64,000 nucleotides of DNA from Clostridia bacterium. Its GTDB lineage: Bacteria > Bacillota > Clostridia > Christensenellales > CAG-314. The notes below the pieces were generated by a model. It saw nothing but the letters and a program-made list of their open reading frames with translations. It was not told where the DNA came from and did no database searches. The stretch covers positions 186,001 through 250,000 of the forward strand of contig JAVVRZ010000002.1 in assembly GCA_036654455.1 (NCBI GenBank), written 5' to 3'. Within the stretch, counting starts at the first letter, position 1. Every line of letters starts with the position of its first letter. Below are positions 50,758 through 59,953 of the stretch, piece by piece. Position numbers and translations under genes: made by a program.

Positions 50758-50851
50758 AATTTTCCCCTTCTTTTTAATTCTTTTAATAATTATACACTAT
50801 TTTTGTCGCTCAAAGCAATAAAATAGTCAAAGTTTTTGTTTATTTATAAAT

Positions 50852-50880
50852 AAAAAGGACGCAGAAAAAATTCCGCGCCC
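50852..50880 (-). terminator. rpmE terminator
   Basis: Minus-strand stem GGGCGCGGAA/TTCTGCGTCC (with two G-U pairs) followed by TTTTTA. Confidence 0.7.
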
Positions 50881-50896
50881 CAAAGTTAAAAGTTTA

Positions 50897-51100
50897 CTAT
50901 ATACCGTATCTCTTTTTAAATTTGTCAACTCTACCGCCGGCGTCAACTAATTTTTGCTTACCGGTAAAGAAAGGGTGACATTTATTGCAAATTTCTACTC
51001 TTATAGTATCTGTCTTTTTGGTGCTACCTGTCATAAATGTTTCGCCACAAGCGCAAGTAACGCTTACTTGGTGATATTCTGGATGGATTTTTTCTTTCAT
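50897..51100 (-). CDS. rpmE: ribosomal protein L31
   Basis: A 67-residue L31 of the zinc-binding (C+) type, with cysteines at CACGETF and [19 protein letters not shown] near the start and a basic end KFKKRYG. It sits upstream of the DUF1385-PrmC gene, with a terminator between them. Confidence 0.98.
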   Translation of the reverse strand: MKEKIHPEYHQVSVTCACGETFMTGSTKKTDTIRVEICNKCHPFFTGKQKLVDAGGRVDKFKKRYGI

Positions 51101-51182
51101 TGTTATTACCTACCTATTTAAATTCGCCTAGTTATTGTATATCTTGTAGTTATATTTGTCAACATTTTTGCCTACTATTTTG

Positions 51183-51995
51183 TTATTTAGTTAAGCAATA
51201 TTTTTCTATCGTGTGGGCAAGCCCGTCTTGGTCGTAATTTTCGCATATAATATCGGCAGTTTCAAGAACTTCGGGCATAGCGTTGCCTACCGCTACCCCT
51301 AAACCTGCAAATTTAAGCATAGAAATGTCGTTTGTCGAGTCGCCAAAACACATAATGTTCTCACGCTTGATGTTATATAAGTCGGCTATAAATTCTACCC
51401 CTCGACCCTTGCTTGCTAAAATATCATTCGTTTCTAAAAATGTCGGCGCAGAACGAGTTATATTAAGTTTACCCTTGTACTCTTGCCCGAGTTGCTGTTC
51501 GAGTTTAAGCGCTAAGTCTTCTTCAAGTAACGCTAAAATTTTACTACACGGCTGGTTGGTCTTGATTATTAGGTCGGCTAGTCCGTTAGGCGCAATGTTA
51601 TAATTAATTTTATTTGCCTGAATATAGCGTTCAATTCCCTGATAATATTTTTCTACATAGAGAGTATCATTGATATATACATTAATTGGACAATCGTATC
51701 GCGCAAGACGAGAAATAAACTCGCTAGCAAGCGCTGGCGATATTCCATAGTGTTTTAAGACCTTGCAAGACACCGCATCGACGACTTTTGCCCCTTGGTA
51801 AGTAATTACAGGGGCGTTTACGTTGACGCCGTCAAGGTTAGCGAGTAGCCCGTTTGTCATACGTCCGGTAGCGATTGTAAACAGTCCGCCTTGCTTGATA
51901 TATTGATTGATAACCTCTTTGGTATAAGAACTTGCCTTGTGATTAATTGAGGCTAGCGTGTAGTCGTAATCGGTTGCGATTAATTTATATTTCAT
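51183..51995 (-). CDS. HAD-superfamily phosphatase (Cof type)
   Basis: A 270-residue cytosolic hydrolase. Motif I is DYDYT (9-13), motif II is TGRMTNG (ATGR segment), and motif III/IV is GDSTNDISMLKFAG with VAVGNA following. The C2-type cap between motifs II and III defines the Cof/YidA group, which dephosphorylates sugar phosphates or flavin precursors; the substrate is not readable. It follows uvrC by 3 bp with GGTGAAAT before ATG, so the two are likely cotranscribed. Confidence 0.92.
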   Translation of the reverse strand: MKYKLIATDYDYTLASINHKASSYTKEVINQYIKQGGLFTIATGRMTNGLLANLDGVNVNAPVITYQGAKVVDAVSCKVLKHYGISPALASEFISRLARYDCPINVYINDTLYVEKYYQGIERYIQANKINYNIAPNGLADLIIKTNQPCSKILALLEEDLALKLEQQLGQEYKGKLNITRSAPTFLETNDILASKGRGVEFIADLYNIKRENIMCFGDSTNDISMLKFAGLGVAVGNAMPEVLETADIICENYDQDGLAHTIEKYCLTK

Positions 51996-51998
51996 ATT

Positions 51999-53801
51999 TC
52001 ACCTATTAAAGTAGTCAAAGATTTTTTGCGCTAAGGGTTTAGTTATGCGAGGTGTCGAGCTAAGTTCTTCAAGACTGGCTTTGCTGATATTGTCAACGCT
52101 ACCAAATTTCTTAATCAATTCGATTTGCCTTATTTTGCCTACGCCTGCAATATTTTCAAGGCTAGAACGCAAACCGTTCTTGTTGTGAAGTTGCCTAAAA
52201 TATGTGATGGCGTAGCGGTGCGCTTCGTCCCTAATATTTACAAGCAATTTAAATGCGTAGCTACTGCGGGGAAGTTTAATGCCTTGTTTGTTGGTTAAAG
52301 TATAGACGATTTCTTCCCTTTCGGCTAGCGAAATAAGTTCGATTGATTGATTAGCGTCTTGTAAAGCCTTATTTGCGCTACTTAATTGACCCAGTCCGCC
52401 GTCGACTACTATCAAGTCGGGCGCAGAGCCAAACTCGACGTCGTTTGCGTTGAGGTGAGCTAGTCTACGTGAAACGACCTCGTACATACTTGCAAAGTCG
52501 TCTGCCCCTTCTACCGTGCGAATTTTAAACCGTCTATATTGTTTTGTATCGGCCATACCCCTTGTAAACACAACTTGACTAGCTACCTTATCTACACCGC
52601 TAATATTGCTGATGTCGTAACACTCAATTCTTGTTGGATATTTTGTCAAATTAAGTAGAAGTTTAAGTTGCTCGACTGCGCCTTGACTGGCTAAATATTT
52701 CTTTTCTTCTTTGGATTGATTTTTTTGTAAAAATTCTTCGGCATTTGCCTTACTCATATCGACAAGGCTCTTTTTTGCCCCCTTTTTTATAGGACAAACA
52801 ACGCTAATTTTCTTATTCTGCTTCTTACTAAGCAATTCTTCAAGGACTGTTTGGTCGGCAAGCGGAATGTTTGTAATAATAGTTTTTGAGGGTTGAGCTA
52901 GATTATAATACGACATAATAAAACTTGTAAGAGTTTGTTCAAGCTCTATTCCTGCGTCGACTACAAGATAGTTACAAGAATCGTAAACCTTACCGCCTCT
53001 AACTAAAAGACGGTTGCAAGCCGTATTCTGTCCGTTTGTAGTAATCGAAAAAATATCGTAATCGACAAGTTTATTTTGAACAACAACGCTACCCCCTCTA
53101 AAACAATGTAACAGCGACAAATATTGTTTGTAGATTTGCGCTTGTTCGTATTGCATTAAATTAGAAGCGTTGTTCATCTTGCAAGTTAAAATTTGACTTG
53201 CAAGTTCGGTCTTACCGCCGAGTAGGTCTTGTATTTGTTTAATTGTCTTAGAATATTCTTCTCTTGTAATGTTGTTTACGCAGGGCGCAGGGCAAGTTGC
53301 GATATGATAATTTAAGCAAGGACGGAAATTTTTACTTAGTTTATCAAAATTAAATTTGCAAGTAGCTAGGGGAAAAGCTGTAATAATACAATCAACCAAC
53401 ATTCTTCCGCCCGAAGTAAACGGCCCGTAATAGGTAAAATTATCTTTTATAATTTTTCTTGTAAAAATAAGTCGTGGAAAATCTTGCTTTACGTTAATTT
53501 TAATGTAACAATATTGTTTGTCGTCTTTAAGCAATATATTATAAGGCGGTTTATATTTTTTTATCAATGTGTTTTCAAGAGAAAGGGCGTCGCTTTCGCT
53601 AGGGGTAACTATAAACTCTAATTTTGCTATGCGTTCGACAAGGGCAAGCACCTTAGAATTAGTAACACCGCTCATAAAATATTGTTTTATGCGATTTTTT
53701 AGACACTTTGCCTTGCCAACATAAAGAATATTGTCAAAACTATCTCTATAAATATATATTCCGCTACTTTCGGGAAGATTGTTTAGTTGCTCTTTAATCA
53801 T
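51999..53801 (-). CDS. uvrC: excinuclease ABC subunit C
   Basis: A 600-residue nucleotide-excision repair nuclease. The N-terminal GIY-YIG domain has SSGIYIYRDSFDNILYVGKAK-type residues (Gly-Ile-Tyr near 16 and Tyr-Val-Gly near 28). A UVR helical segment lies near 200. The RNase-H-like C-terminal nuclease has ECYDISNISG and IVVDGGLGQ. A terminal helix-hairpin-helix pair ends the protein. The start is set at the Met beginning MIKEQLNNLPESSG; the longer frame would run through the promoter. A -10 TATACT lies so close that the message appears leaderless. Confidence 0.95.
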   Translation of the reverse strand: MIKEQLNNLPESSGIYIYRDSFDNILYVGKAKCLKNRIKQYFMSGVTNSKVLALVERIAKLEFIVTPSESDALSLENTLIKKYKPPYNILLKDDKQYCYIKINVKQDFPRLIFTRKIIKDNFTYYGPFTSGGRMLVDCIITAFPLATCKFNFDKLSKNFRPCLNYHIATCPAPCVNNITREEYSKTIKQIQDLLGGKTELASQILTCKMNNASNLMQYEQAQIYKQYLSLLHCFRGGSVVVQNKLVDYDIFSITTNGQNTACNRLLVRGGKVYDSCNYLVVDAGIELEQTLTSFIMSYYNLAQPSKTIITNIPLADQTVLEELLSKKQNKKISVVCPIKKGAKKSLVDMSKANAEEFLQKNQSKEEKKYLASQGAVEQLKLLLNLTKYPTRIECYDISNISGVDKVASQVVFTRGMADTKQYRRFKIRTVEGADDFASMYEVVSRRLAHLNANDVEFGSAPDLIVVDGGLGQLSSANKALQDANQSIELISLAEREEIVYTLTNKQGIKLPRSSYAFKLLVNIRDEAHRYAITYFRQLHNKNGLRSSLENIAGVGKIRQIELIKKFGSVDNISKASLEELSSTPRITKPLAQKIFDYFNR

Positions 53802-53807
53802 ATTAAT

Positions 53808-53813
53808 AGTATA
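53808..53813 (-). promoter_or_regulatory. uvrC -10 element
   Basis: Minus-strand TATACT followed by six bases and then ATG, so the expected transcription start coincides with the start codon. The -35 region is T-rich and weak. Confidence 0.45.
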
Positions 53814-53843
53814 CCATAAACAAATAAAAAATAAAAACACTTT

Positions 53844-54030
53844 TTATACACAGGATATTAAGATATTATCCCCAAAAGAATATAATCAAAAAAAATAAAC
53901 TTGCCTTACTACTTGATTTTTTAGTCAATGTAACTTATAATAAATAGGACAAATAAGGTTTTTGTAAGTTGTTATCCACAAACTAACACACTCTACTACG
54001 GCTACTACTAATAGAATGTTAATTAATAAC
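53844..54030. other. candidate origin of replication (oriC)
   Basis: Between divergent uvrC and dnaN lie a perfect DnaA box TTATCCACA (53972-53980), a consensus-fitting TTATACACA (53844-53852) and a one-mismatch TTATCCCCA (53866-53874). A run of CTA/CTAC triplets (53993-54012), resembling DnaA-trio elements, follows the perfect box. AT-rich sequence comes next. Genes to the left are mainly on the minus strand and the run from rpmH on the right is on the plus strand, as expected around an origin. dnaA itself is not present. Confidence 0.6.
53913..53941 (+). promoter_or_regulatory. dnaN promoter
   Basis: TTGATT (53913-53918), 17-nt spacer, TATAAT (53936-53941). The DnaA box at 53972 lies in the resulting leader, so DnaA could control dnaN expression. 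Confidence 0.65.
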
Positions 54031-54054
54031 TTGCAAACAAAAAAGGGGAAGAAT

Positions 54055-55158
54055 ATGAGAATAATTTGTGACGGACTAACTCTTGCCGATGCGGTATTAA
54101 AGGTAAGTAAGGCTCTACCGCAAAAAACAAGTAATCCCGTACTTGACGGACTAAAACTTGTAGCCAAAGACGAAACTTTAACGCTATTTGCAACCGACCT
54201 AAATTTTTCTATCGAAAAGACAATTCCCGCTACGGTAATTACGCCCGGCGAATTAATAATTCCCGGTAGATTGTTTACCGAATTTACACGCAAGCTTGCA
54301 AGCGAACAACAAATTGAAATTCTTGTAAATGAAGAAAAGCAAATTATTCTTAAATATACCGATAGCCAAAGCGTATTTCAATGTCTAGATAACGCCGAAT
54401 ATCCCAACTTTAACAAACCAAATAAAGAAAAAGGCTTTTTAGTTGGCGAAGAAGAACTTAAAGATATAATCAACAAAGTTATTTTTTCTGCGGCTACGGA
54501 AGATTCTAGACCAATACTTAAAGGCGTGCTATTCGAAGTAGACGATTATACCCTAACGGCGGTTTGCTTAGACGGTTATAGACTTGCTCAATGTAAAAAA
54601 CCCTTAATAAAGCAAAGCGAAAAGATGTCGGCTGTTGTGCCTGCAAGAATTCTTGCCGAAATTGCAAAATTACTAGAAGACGGCGACAATATAGCCACGA
54701 TTTACCTTGACAAAAATATGATGTATGTTGACTTATCGCATACAAAAATATCTACAAGTTTGTTAAGCGGAGAATATATCAATTATAAGCAAATATTACC
54801 ACAACAATTTGTAACTTCGATTACTGCAAATAGGGAGCAATTTATCAACGCATTAGACCGTGCAAGTATTATTTCCAGAAATGAAAAAAGGAACTTTGTC
54901 ACACTAGAAATTAAAGAAAATTTACTTGTGCTTACGGCAAATAGCGAGGTAGGCAACATTAAAGAGTCGATTACAATTAGTCTATGGGGCAAAGACATAA
55001 TAATATCTTTAACCACACACTATCTAAGCGATTGTTTGAAAGTTATTCCCAACGAATTTATTAAAATTCAATTTAATACTTCGGTTACGCCCTGCATAGT
55101 TACGCCCTGCGAAACCGACGAATATTTATATCTAATATTACCTATTAGAATGAACTAA
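54055..55158 (+). CDS. dnaN: DNA polymerase III beta sliding clamp
   Basis: A 367-residue clamp that tethers polymerase to DNA as a dimeric ring. The N-terminus MRIICDGLTLADAVLKVSKAL, the SRPILKGVLFEV segment and the terminal LILPIRMN (the clamp C-terminal PxR pattern) are characteristic. The start is the ATG 6 nt after AGGGGAAG; an upstream in-frame ATG adds a non-homologous stretch. It directly follows the candidate oriC, but without dnaA between them. Confidence 0.97.
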   Translation: MRIICDGLTLADAVLKVSKALPQKTSNPVLDGLKLVAKDETLTLFATDLNFSIEKTIPATVITPGELIIPGRLFTEFTRKLASEQQIEILVNEEKQIILKYTDSQSVFQCLDNAEYPNFNKPNKEKGFLVGEEELKDIINKVIFSAATEDSRPILKGVLFEVDDYTLTAVCLDGYRLAQCKKPLIKQSEKMSAVVPARILAEIAKLLEDGDNIATIYLDKNMMYVDLSHTKISTSLLSGEYINYKQILPQQFVTSITANREQFINALDRASIISRNEKRNFVTLEIKENLLVLTANSEVGNIKESITISLWGKDIIISLTTHYLSDCLKVIPNEFIKIQFNTSVTPCIVTPCETDEYLYLILPIRMN

Positions 55159-55337
55159 TAAATATTAATAATATGTATTTTAATAGATATTAAAATACAA
55201 AAAGTAATAATTAACGGTAATAAAAAATGGAAAAGACATAACCGATTGCCAAAAAATATTTATAAATAAATATTTTTCAAAAACCAAAACGATATTTAAT
55301 AAATAATAGCCAACTTAAAAATATAATAAATAAAAAT

Positions 55338-55366
55338 AATAGGCGTAGAAAACTACGCCTATTTAT
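55338..55366. terminator. bidirectional terminator between dnaN and gltX
   Basis: Stem AATAGGCGTAG/CTACGCCTATT flanked by A/T runs, in the convergent gap of about 230 bp. The rest of the gap is AT-rich and shows no gene. Confidence 0.85.
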
Positions 55367-55387
55367 ATTTCCAATTTTTTTTAAAAA

Positions 55388-56824
55388 TTATTTATTTAGC
55401 AAGTCAATCGAAAATTTAATTCTTGCAATAGAGGAAGTCTTACCAAGTAATTCGGCAAGTTCGGTAGCGCCTCCGGGCGTAGACTCACGACCAGTTAAAG
55501 CAACCCTAGTTACCCAAAAAAGTTGTCCTTTCTTAATTCCAACTTGTTCGGCAAGCGCACTCAAAGAAGAATATAAAGCGTCGTTTACAAATTCGGTTTC
55601 TTCTAAATTTATAATAACTTCTAATACTTGGGGTAGAATTTGTCTAGCAAGTTCGATTGAAGTCTTTTGCTTAATATTTGTAAAAAGAGCTAAATCGTAT
55701 TCGGTAAATTCGTCTAAAAAAGCGACTTTTTCTATAATATCCTCATAAGTTTCTATTCTACCTTGTATTAATTTTGCAAGCAAAGCGTAATTATACTTGT
55801 TGTAAGCGCAAGATTTATCTAGCCAAGTTGTTGCCGAACGCAAAAATTCGTCAAAAGGAAGTTCCTTAATATACAAGCTATTTAACCAACGCATTTTATC
55901 AAGGTCAAATATTGCGTTAGAACGACTTATGCCTTCAACTGAAAATAGTTCGACCATTTCTTCTAAGCTCATTTTTTCTTGATTATTTTTTGGCGACCAA
56001 CCAAGTAATGCGACATAATTAAGTATAGCCTTGTTGATAAACCCTTGATTGATAAAGTCGGCGTAGCTAACCGAGCCAAAACGCTTAGAAAGTTTGTGTT
56101 GAGCGTCCTTCATTATTTGCGGTAAATGGATATATATAGGTCTTTCCCAACCAAAAGCGTCATAAAGTAAGTTATACTTAGGAGTAGAAGAAAGATATTC
56201 GTTACCACGCATAACGCAAGTGATGTTCATTAAATGGTCGTCAACTACGTTTGCAAAGTTGTAAGTAGGTAGACCGTCTGCTTTAATTAAAATATTATCT
56301 TCAAGCTCGTCGTTATCTATGGTAATTTCGCCAAACACTAAGTCGGTATAAGTAGACACGCCTTTTTTAATATTTTGTCTAATTACGTATGGAACGCCAC
56401 TTGCAAGCTTTTGCTCGACCTCAACAGCGCTTAAAGAAAGGCAATGTTTGTCGTACTTAGTAGCGCCTTGTTCTTTAAGTTCTTCAAGACGCTCTTTACT
56501 ACAAAAACAATAATAGGCGTCGCCTTGCTCTACTAATATCTTAGCGTATTTAAGATAGTCAAGCTTGCGAAGACTTTGTATATAAGGACCATATTGTCCG
56601 CCGATGTCCGGACCTTCGCTATAAATTAACCCTGCGTCACGCAAAGTAGAATAAATTAGTTCAACTGCGCCCTCAACATAGCGAGCTTGGTCGGTATCTT
56701 CAATTCGTAAAATAAAGTCGCCGTTATTTTTCTTAGCGTATAAATAAGCGTAAAGCGCCGTTCTAAGACCGCCTACGTGTAAAAAACCCGTTGGGCTAGG
56801 AGCAAATCTTGTTCTTATCTTCAT
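55388..56824 (-). CDS. gltX: glutamyl-tRNA synthetase
   Basis: A 478-residue class I synthetase. The start MKIRTRFAPSPTGFLHVGG includes the HIGH-type motif (His16), and the KLSKR motif appears as KLSKRFG near residue 245. RIEDTDQARY is typical of GluRS. The start is chosen at the ATG with GAGGTG six bases upstream, dropping 12 upstream residues of the open frame. It may be discriminating or non-discriminating; no gatCAB or glnS is visible to decide. Confidence 0.97.
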   Translation of the reverse strand: MKIRTRFAPSPTGFLHVGGLRTALYAYLYAKKNNGDFILRIEDTDQARYVEGAVELIYSTLRDAGLIYSEGPDIGGQYGPYIQSLRKLDYLKYAKILVEQGDAYYCFCSKERLEELKEQGATKYDKHCLSLSAVEVEQKLASGVPYVIRQNIKKGVSTYTDLVFGEITIDNDELEDNILIKADGLPTYNFANVVDDHLMNITCVMRGNEYLSSTPKYNLLYDAFGWERPIYIHLPQIMKDAQHKLSKRFGSVSYADFINQGFINKAILNYVALLGWSPKNNQEKMSLEEMVELFSVEGISRSNAIFDLDKMRWLNSLYIKELPFDEFLRSATTWLDKSCAYNKYNYALLAKLIQGRIETYEDIIEKVAFLDEFTEYDLALFTNIKQKTSIELARQILPQVLEVIINLEETEFVNDALYSSLSALAEQVGIKKGQLFWVTRVALTGRESTPGGATELAELLGKTSSIARIKFSIDLLNK

Positions 56825-56938
56825 GGTTACACCTCTAATATATTTCAAATAGTATAACATAAATAATAATTACTAGCAATATTTTATCAAATAGTGTATA
56901 ATGTATTTGCTAAATAAAATTAATTAGGAGATGTAGTT

Positions 56939-58282
56939 ATGAGAGAAATTGAAATACTCGAAGCAAAAAGAGAAGAAATTGTCAAGGTTGCGCAACAACT
57001 TTTACGCTATAACACCGTAAAACAACCTAAAACGCTAACTGCTCCTTTTGGACAAAACCTCGCCGATTGCCTAGACTTTATGCTTAAACTTTGCGCCGAA
57101 AAAGGCGGAAGAACACAAAACTTCGACAACTATTGCGGTCACGCAGACTTTGGTTGTGGCGAAGAAATATTTGGTATGTTAGGTCACCTTGACGTAGTGC
57201 CTGCCGATGAAGATAATTGGATAAGTTCGCCATTTTCGGCGAATATAATTAATGGTAAAATTTACGCAAGAGGCGCTCTTGACGACAAAACGCCCATACT
57301 TTCTTGCCTTTACGCTATACTTTGTCTACAAGAAGCCGGCTACAACTTTAACAAGAGAGCAAGGCTGATATTTGGTTGCGACGAAGAAAGCGGTATGGAA
57401 TGTATGAAGTACTATTTAACCAAAGTTGCTCCGCCTACGCTTGCTATCTCGCCAGACGGCGACTTCCCGGTTATTAATCGAGAAAAAGGAATAATGACCT
57501 TTGAAGTAAATTGCGGAAAATTAAACGACGATATAATTAGTATTGTTGGTGGCGCAAGAAGCAACGTTGTAATGGATAAATGCGTGGCAAAAATTAAAAA
57601 AATAGATATATCCAAGATGCCTATGACCTTACAATTCCCCCCGGTAGTAGAAATTGAAGAAAAGAACGATTGTTACATACTAACTACAAAAGGCGTGTCG
57701 GCTCACGGCGCAAGCCCGCAAGAGGGCGAGAATGCGTCCTGGAAAATGTTCGCTACGCTTGCTAATTGGTTTAACGAACCTAAACTAAGCATTGTTAGTC
57801 AACACCTATGCGACTACACCGGCAAGAAGTGGGGCGTAGACCTAAGCGACGAGCTAAGCGGAGCGCTAACGGCAAATATCGGCATAGTTAGATACGACGG
57901 CGAACTGAAAATAACCGTCAACGTTCGTCACCCCATAACCTATACAAATAAGCAAGTGACCGAATTATTTATGAAGAACGACTTAGGCTTCAAAATTACT
58001 TTGTTAGGCGCAAGCGAACCGCTCTACGTTGACGAAAAATCTTATCTTGTTCAAAAACTACTAAGTTCTTACAAAAAAGCTACGGGAAAAGAAGGCTATA
58101 CAATAGCAATCGGCGGTGGAACGTATTCTCGTCACTTCCCAAATTGCGTAGCCTTTGGACCAGAATTTCCGGGAGAAACCGCAGTAATCCACCAACCTAA
58201 CGAGTGCATAAGTATTGATAGAATTATGGAAATGACAAGAATTTATATGGAAGCTATCAAAGAAATTTGTTGCGAACCGTAA
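56939..58282 (+). CDS. M20-family dipeptidase (PepV/Sapep type)
   Basis: A 447-residue zinc dipeptidase. Metal-site motifs are GHLDVVPA (His, Asp), GALDDK (bridging Asp), GCDEESG (general base Glu) and a late GGGTYSRHFPNCVAFGP with the final His. The inserted lid domain (about 190-330) is typical of PepV/Sapep. It hydrolyses dipeptides in the cytosol; beta-Ala-His or D-amino-acid dipeptides are known for relatives. Though far from the cyanophycin operon, it adds to the peptide-breakdown capacity. RBS TAGGAG precedes ATG. Confidence 0.92.
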   Translation: MREIEILEAKREEIVKVAQQLLRYNTVKQPKTLTAPFGQNLADCLDFMLKLCAEKGGRTQNFDNYCGHADFGCGEEIFGMLGHLDVVPADEDNWISSPFSANIINGKIYARGALDDKTPILSCLYAILCLQEAGYNFNKRARLIFGCDEESGMECMKYYLTKVAPPTLAISPDGDFPVINREKGIMTFEVNCGKLNDDIISIVGGARSNVVMDKCVAKIKKIDISKMPMTLQFPPVVEIEEKNDCYILTTKGVSAHGASPQEGENASWKMFATLANWFNEPKLSIVSQHLCDYTGKKWGVDLSDELSGALTANIGIVRYDGELKITVNVRHPITYTNKQVTELFMKNDLGFKITLLGASEPLYVDEKSYLVQKLLSSYKKATGKEGYTIAIGGGTYSRHFPNCVAFGPEFPGETAVIHQPNECISIDRIMEMTRIYMEAIKEICCEP

Positions 58283-58410
58283 AAGGGTAACAAATCTAGG
58301 TTACTTAGAAAAACTCAATCTAATATAGATTAAAAATTAAAGTAAGCATAAACATAAAATTTAACAATGCTTATTAGCAACAAGGAACTTAATAAAATTA
58401 TCAATATAAT

Positions 58411-58444
58411 AAAAACCGCTAGAAAAATTTTTCTAGCGGTTTTT
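58411..58444. terminator. bidirectional terminator between pepV-type gene and deoD
   Basis: Perfect palindrome AAAAACCGCTAGAAAAA/TTTTTCTAGCGGTTTTT, between convergent genes. Confidence 0.88.
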
Positions 58445-58540
58445 AAAATACTGTTTTGTAATAAATTTAAAAATAAACAATCATATATGATATATAGATT
58501 ATAATTTATTAAAATTAAGAGTAAAACACAATAAATTTAA

Positions 58541-59248
58541 TTATTCGGCAAGCTCTAAGGCAAGCTCCATCATCTGTAAGAAAGTATTCTGTCTATCTGC
58601 CGAGCTAAGCGCTTCGCCCGTTACTAAATTGTCCGAAATTGTGCAAATTGCAAGAGCGTGTTTGTTGCAGTAAGCGGCGGTTGCGTAAAGTCCGGCTGCT
58701 TCCATCTCAACGGCAAGAGCGCCCATCTTAGCCCAAGCAAGCGTGCTAGCGCTAGCGTCGTAAAAAGTGTCCGAAGAATAAAGGTTGCCGACCTTGTAAG
58801 GCAAAGACTTCTCTTTGGCAATTTGTACTGCCTTTTCAAGCAATTTATAGGAACTAATAGGGGCAAACGTCCCGCAAAGACCGTATTGCGAAAGGAAGTT
58901 GCTGTTTGTACAAGCGCCTTGACCTATTACAATATCTCTAACTTTAATATCTTCACGCATAGCGCCGGCGCTACCAATTCTAATAATATTTGTAACGTCA
59001 TAGAAATTGTATAATTCGTAACTATATATGCCTATGCTAGGTATGCCCATACCGCTTGCCATAACCGAAACACGCTTGCCCTTATATGTGCCGGTATAGC
59101 CTTGTACGCCTCTAACATTGTTGACAAGAACGGGGTTGGTAAGCAAATTGTCGGCTATAAATTTAGCTCTAAGCGGGTCGCCGGGCATAAGTACGGTTTT
59201 TGCAAAATCGCCTAACTTTGCGTTGATATGCGGAGTTGGTGTATTCAT
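58541..59248 (-). CDS. deoD: purine nucleoside phosphorylase, DeoD type
   Basis: A 235-residue hexameric-type phosphorylase. MPGDPLRAKFIADNLL and GSAGAMREDIKVRD bind phosphate, and VEMEAAGLYATA contacts the ribose. It splits purine (deoxy)nucleosides to base and (deoxy)ribose-1-phosphate in the cytosol. It is a natural downstream step for nucleosides imported by the nup system at 16.7-22 kb. AAGGAG precedes ATG. Confidence 0.97.
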   Translation of the reverse strand: MNTPTPHINAKLGDFAKTVLMPGDPLRAKFIADNLLTNPVLVNNVRGVQGYTGTYKGKRVSVMASGMGIPSIGIYSYELYNFYDVTNIIRIGSAGAMREDIKVRDIVIGQGACTNSNFLSQYGLCGTFAPISSYKLLEKAVQIAKEKSLPYKVGNLYSSDTFYDASASTLAWAKMGALAVEMEAAGLYATAAYCNKHALAICTISDNLVTGEALSSADRQNTFLQMMELALELAE

Positions 59249-59394
59249 ATTGAAATTCTCCTTAATAATTATTTTTCTTATCTAAATAGTAACAAATAAT
59301 TGTTATTAAGTCAATATTAATATCATTCTTGTCAAAAATTACTTAATTAGGCAATAATTTCACACTTGTCAAACAACCTATTGTCGTTGATTAG

Positions 59395-59423
59395 TTGACA
59401 AGTCAATAACAATTCCTTATAAT
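59395..59423 (+). promoter_or_regulatory. rpmH operon promoter
   Basis: Perfect consensus TTGACA (59395-59400), 17-nt spacer, TATAAT (59418-59423), 36 bp before rpmH. This is the strongest-looking promoter in the window. Confidence 0.85.
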
Positions 59424-59458
59424 TAAAAGGCTATATATATAAAAAGGAGGACATTGTT

Positions 59459-59593
59459 ATGAAGAGGACGTACCAACCTAAGAAGAAACACAGAAGTAAA
59501 GTTCACGGTTTCCGTACAAGAATGAAGACACAAGGCGGAAGAAGAGTTCTTCAAAGCAGACGCAATAAGGGTAGAGCCAAGTTATCAGCATAA
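59459..59593 (+). CDS. rpmH: ribosomal protein L34
   Basis: A 44-residue basic protein, [19 protein letters not shown] to the end KGRAKLSA, matching L34 along its whole length. AAAGGAGG lies eight bases before ATG and a consensus promoter precedes it. It heads the conserved rpmH-rnpA-yidD-yidC-jag-mnmE-mnmG cluster normally found at the origin, but dnaA is not upstream; deoD is. Confidence 0.98.
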   Translation: MKRTYQPKKKHRSKVHGFRTRMKTQGGRRVLQSRRNKGRAKLSA

Positions 59594-59617
59594 TAACCAA
59601 AAAAGGGGTGCATTACA

Positions 59618-59953
59618 ATTAAAGCTAAATATAGATTAAAAAAGAGGTCGGCATTTGCCAGCATTTACAAGAAAGGCAAATGGATAAACGGCAAATATTT
59701 AATTATTGTGTATTGCGCTTCAAATAGTTGCCACTTCGGCTTTTCTATCAGTAAGAAATTTGGAAACGCCGTAAAGCGTAACCACGCAAAAAGGCAACTT
59801 AAAGAATGTGTGAGCAAGCTGTTGCCACGCATTAAACAACAATATAACTACATCTTTGTAGCTCGATATGGTCTAACTACCGACTATGCCGAGTTGTGTA
59901 TTGCTGTTGAAAAACAATTAGCAAGCGTTGGCTTGCTTGGCGAACAACTATGA
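59618..59953 (+). CDS. rnpA: ribonuclease P protein component, apparent ATT start
   Basis: A 111-residue RNase P protein that helps the RNA subunit mature tRNA 5' ends. The conserved N-terminal part KYRLKKRSAFASIYKKGKW lies upstream of the first standard start (GTG at 59708), and no ATG, GTG or TTG in frame precedes it. The best start is ATT at 59618, nine bases after AAAAGGGG. The RNR-type motif appears as GNAVKRNHAKRQLKE. It is 24 bp after rpmH, and its stop overlaps the yidD start (ATGA). Confidence 0.92.
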   Translation: MKAKYRLKKRSAFASIYKKGKWINGKYLIIVYCASNSCHFGFSISKKFGNAVKRNHAKRQLKECVSKLLPRIKQQYNYIFVARYGLTTDYAELCIAVEKQLASVGLLGEQL

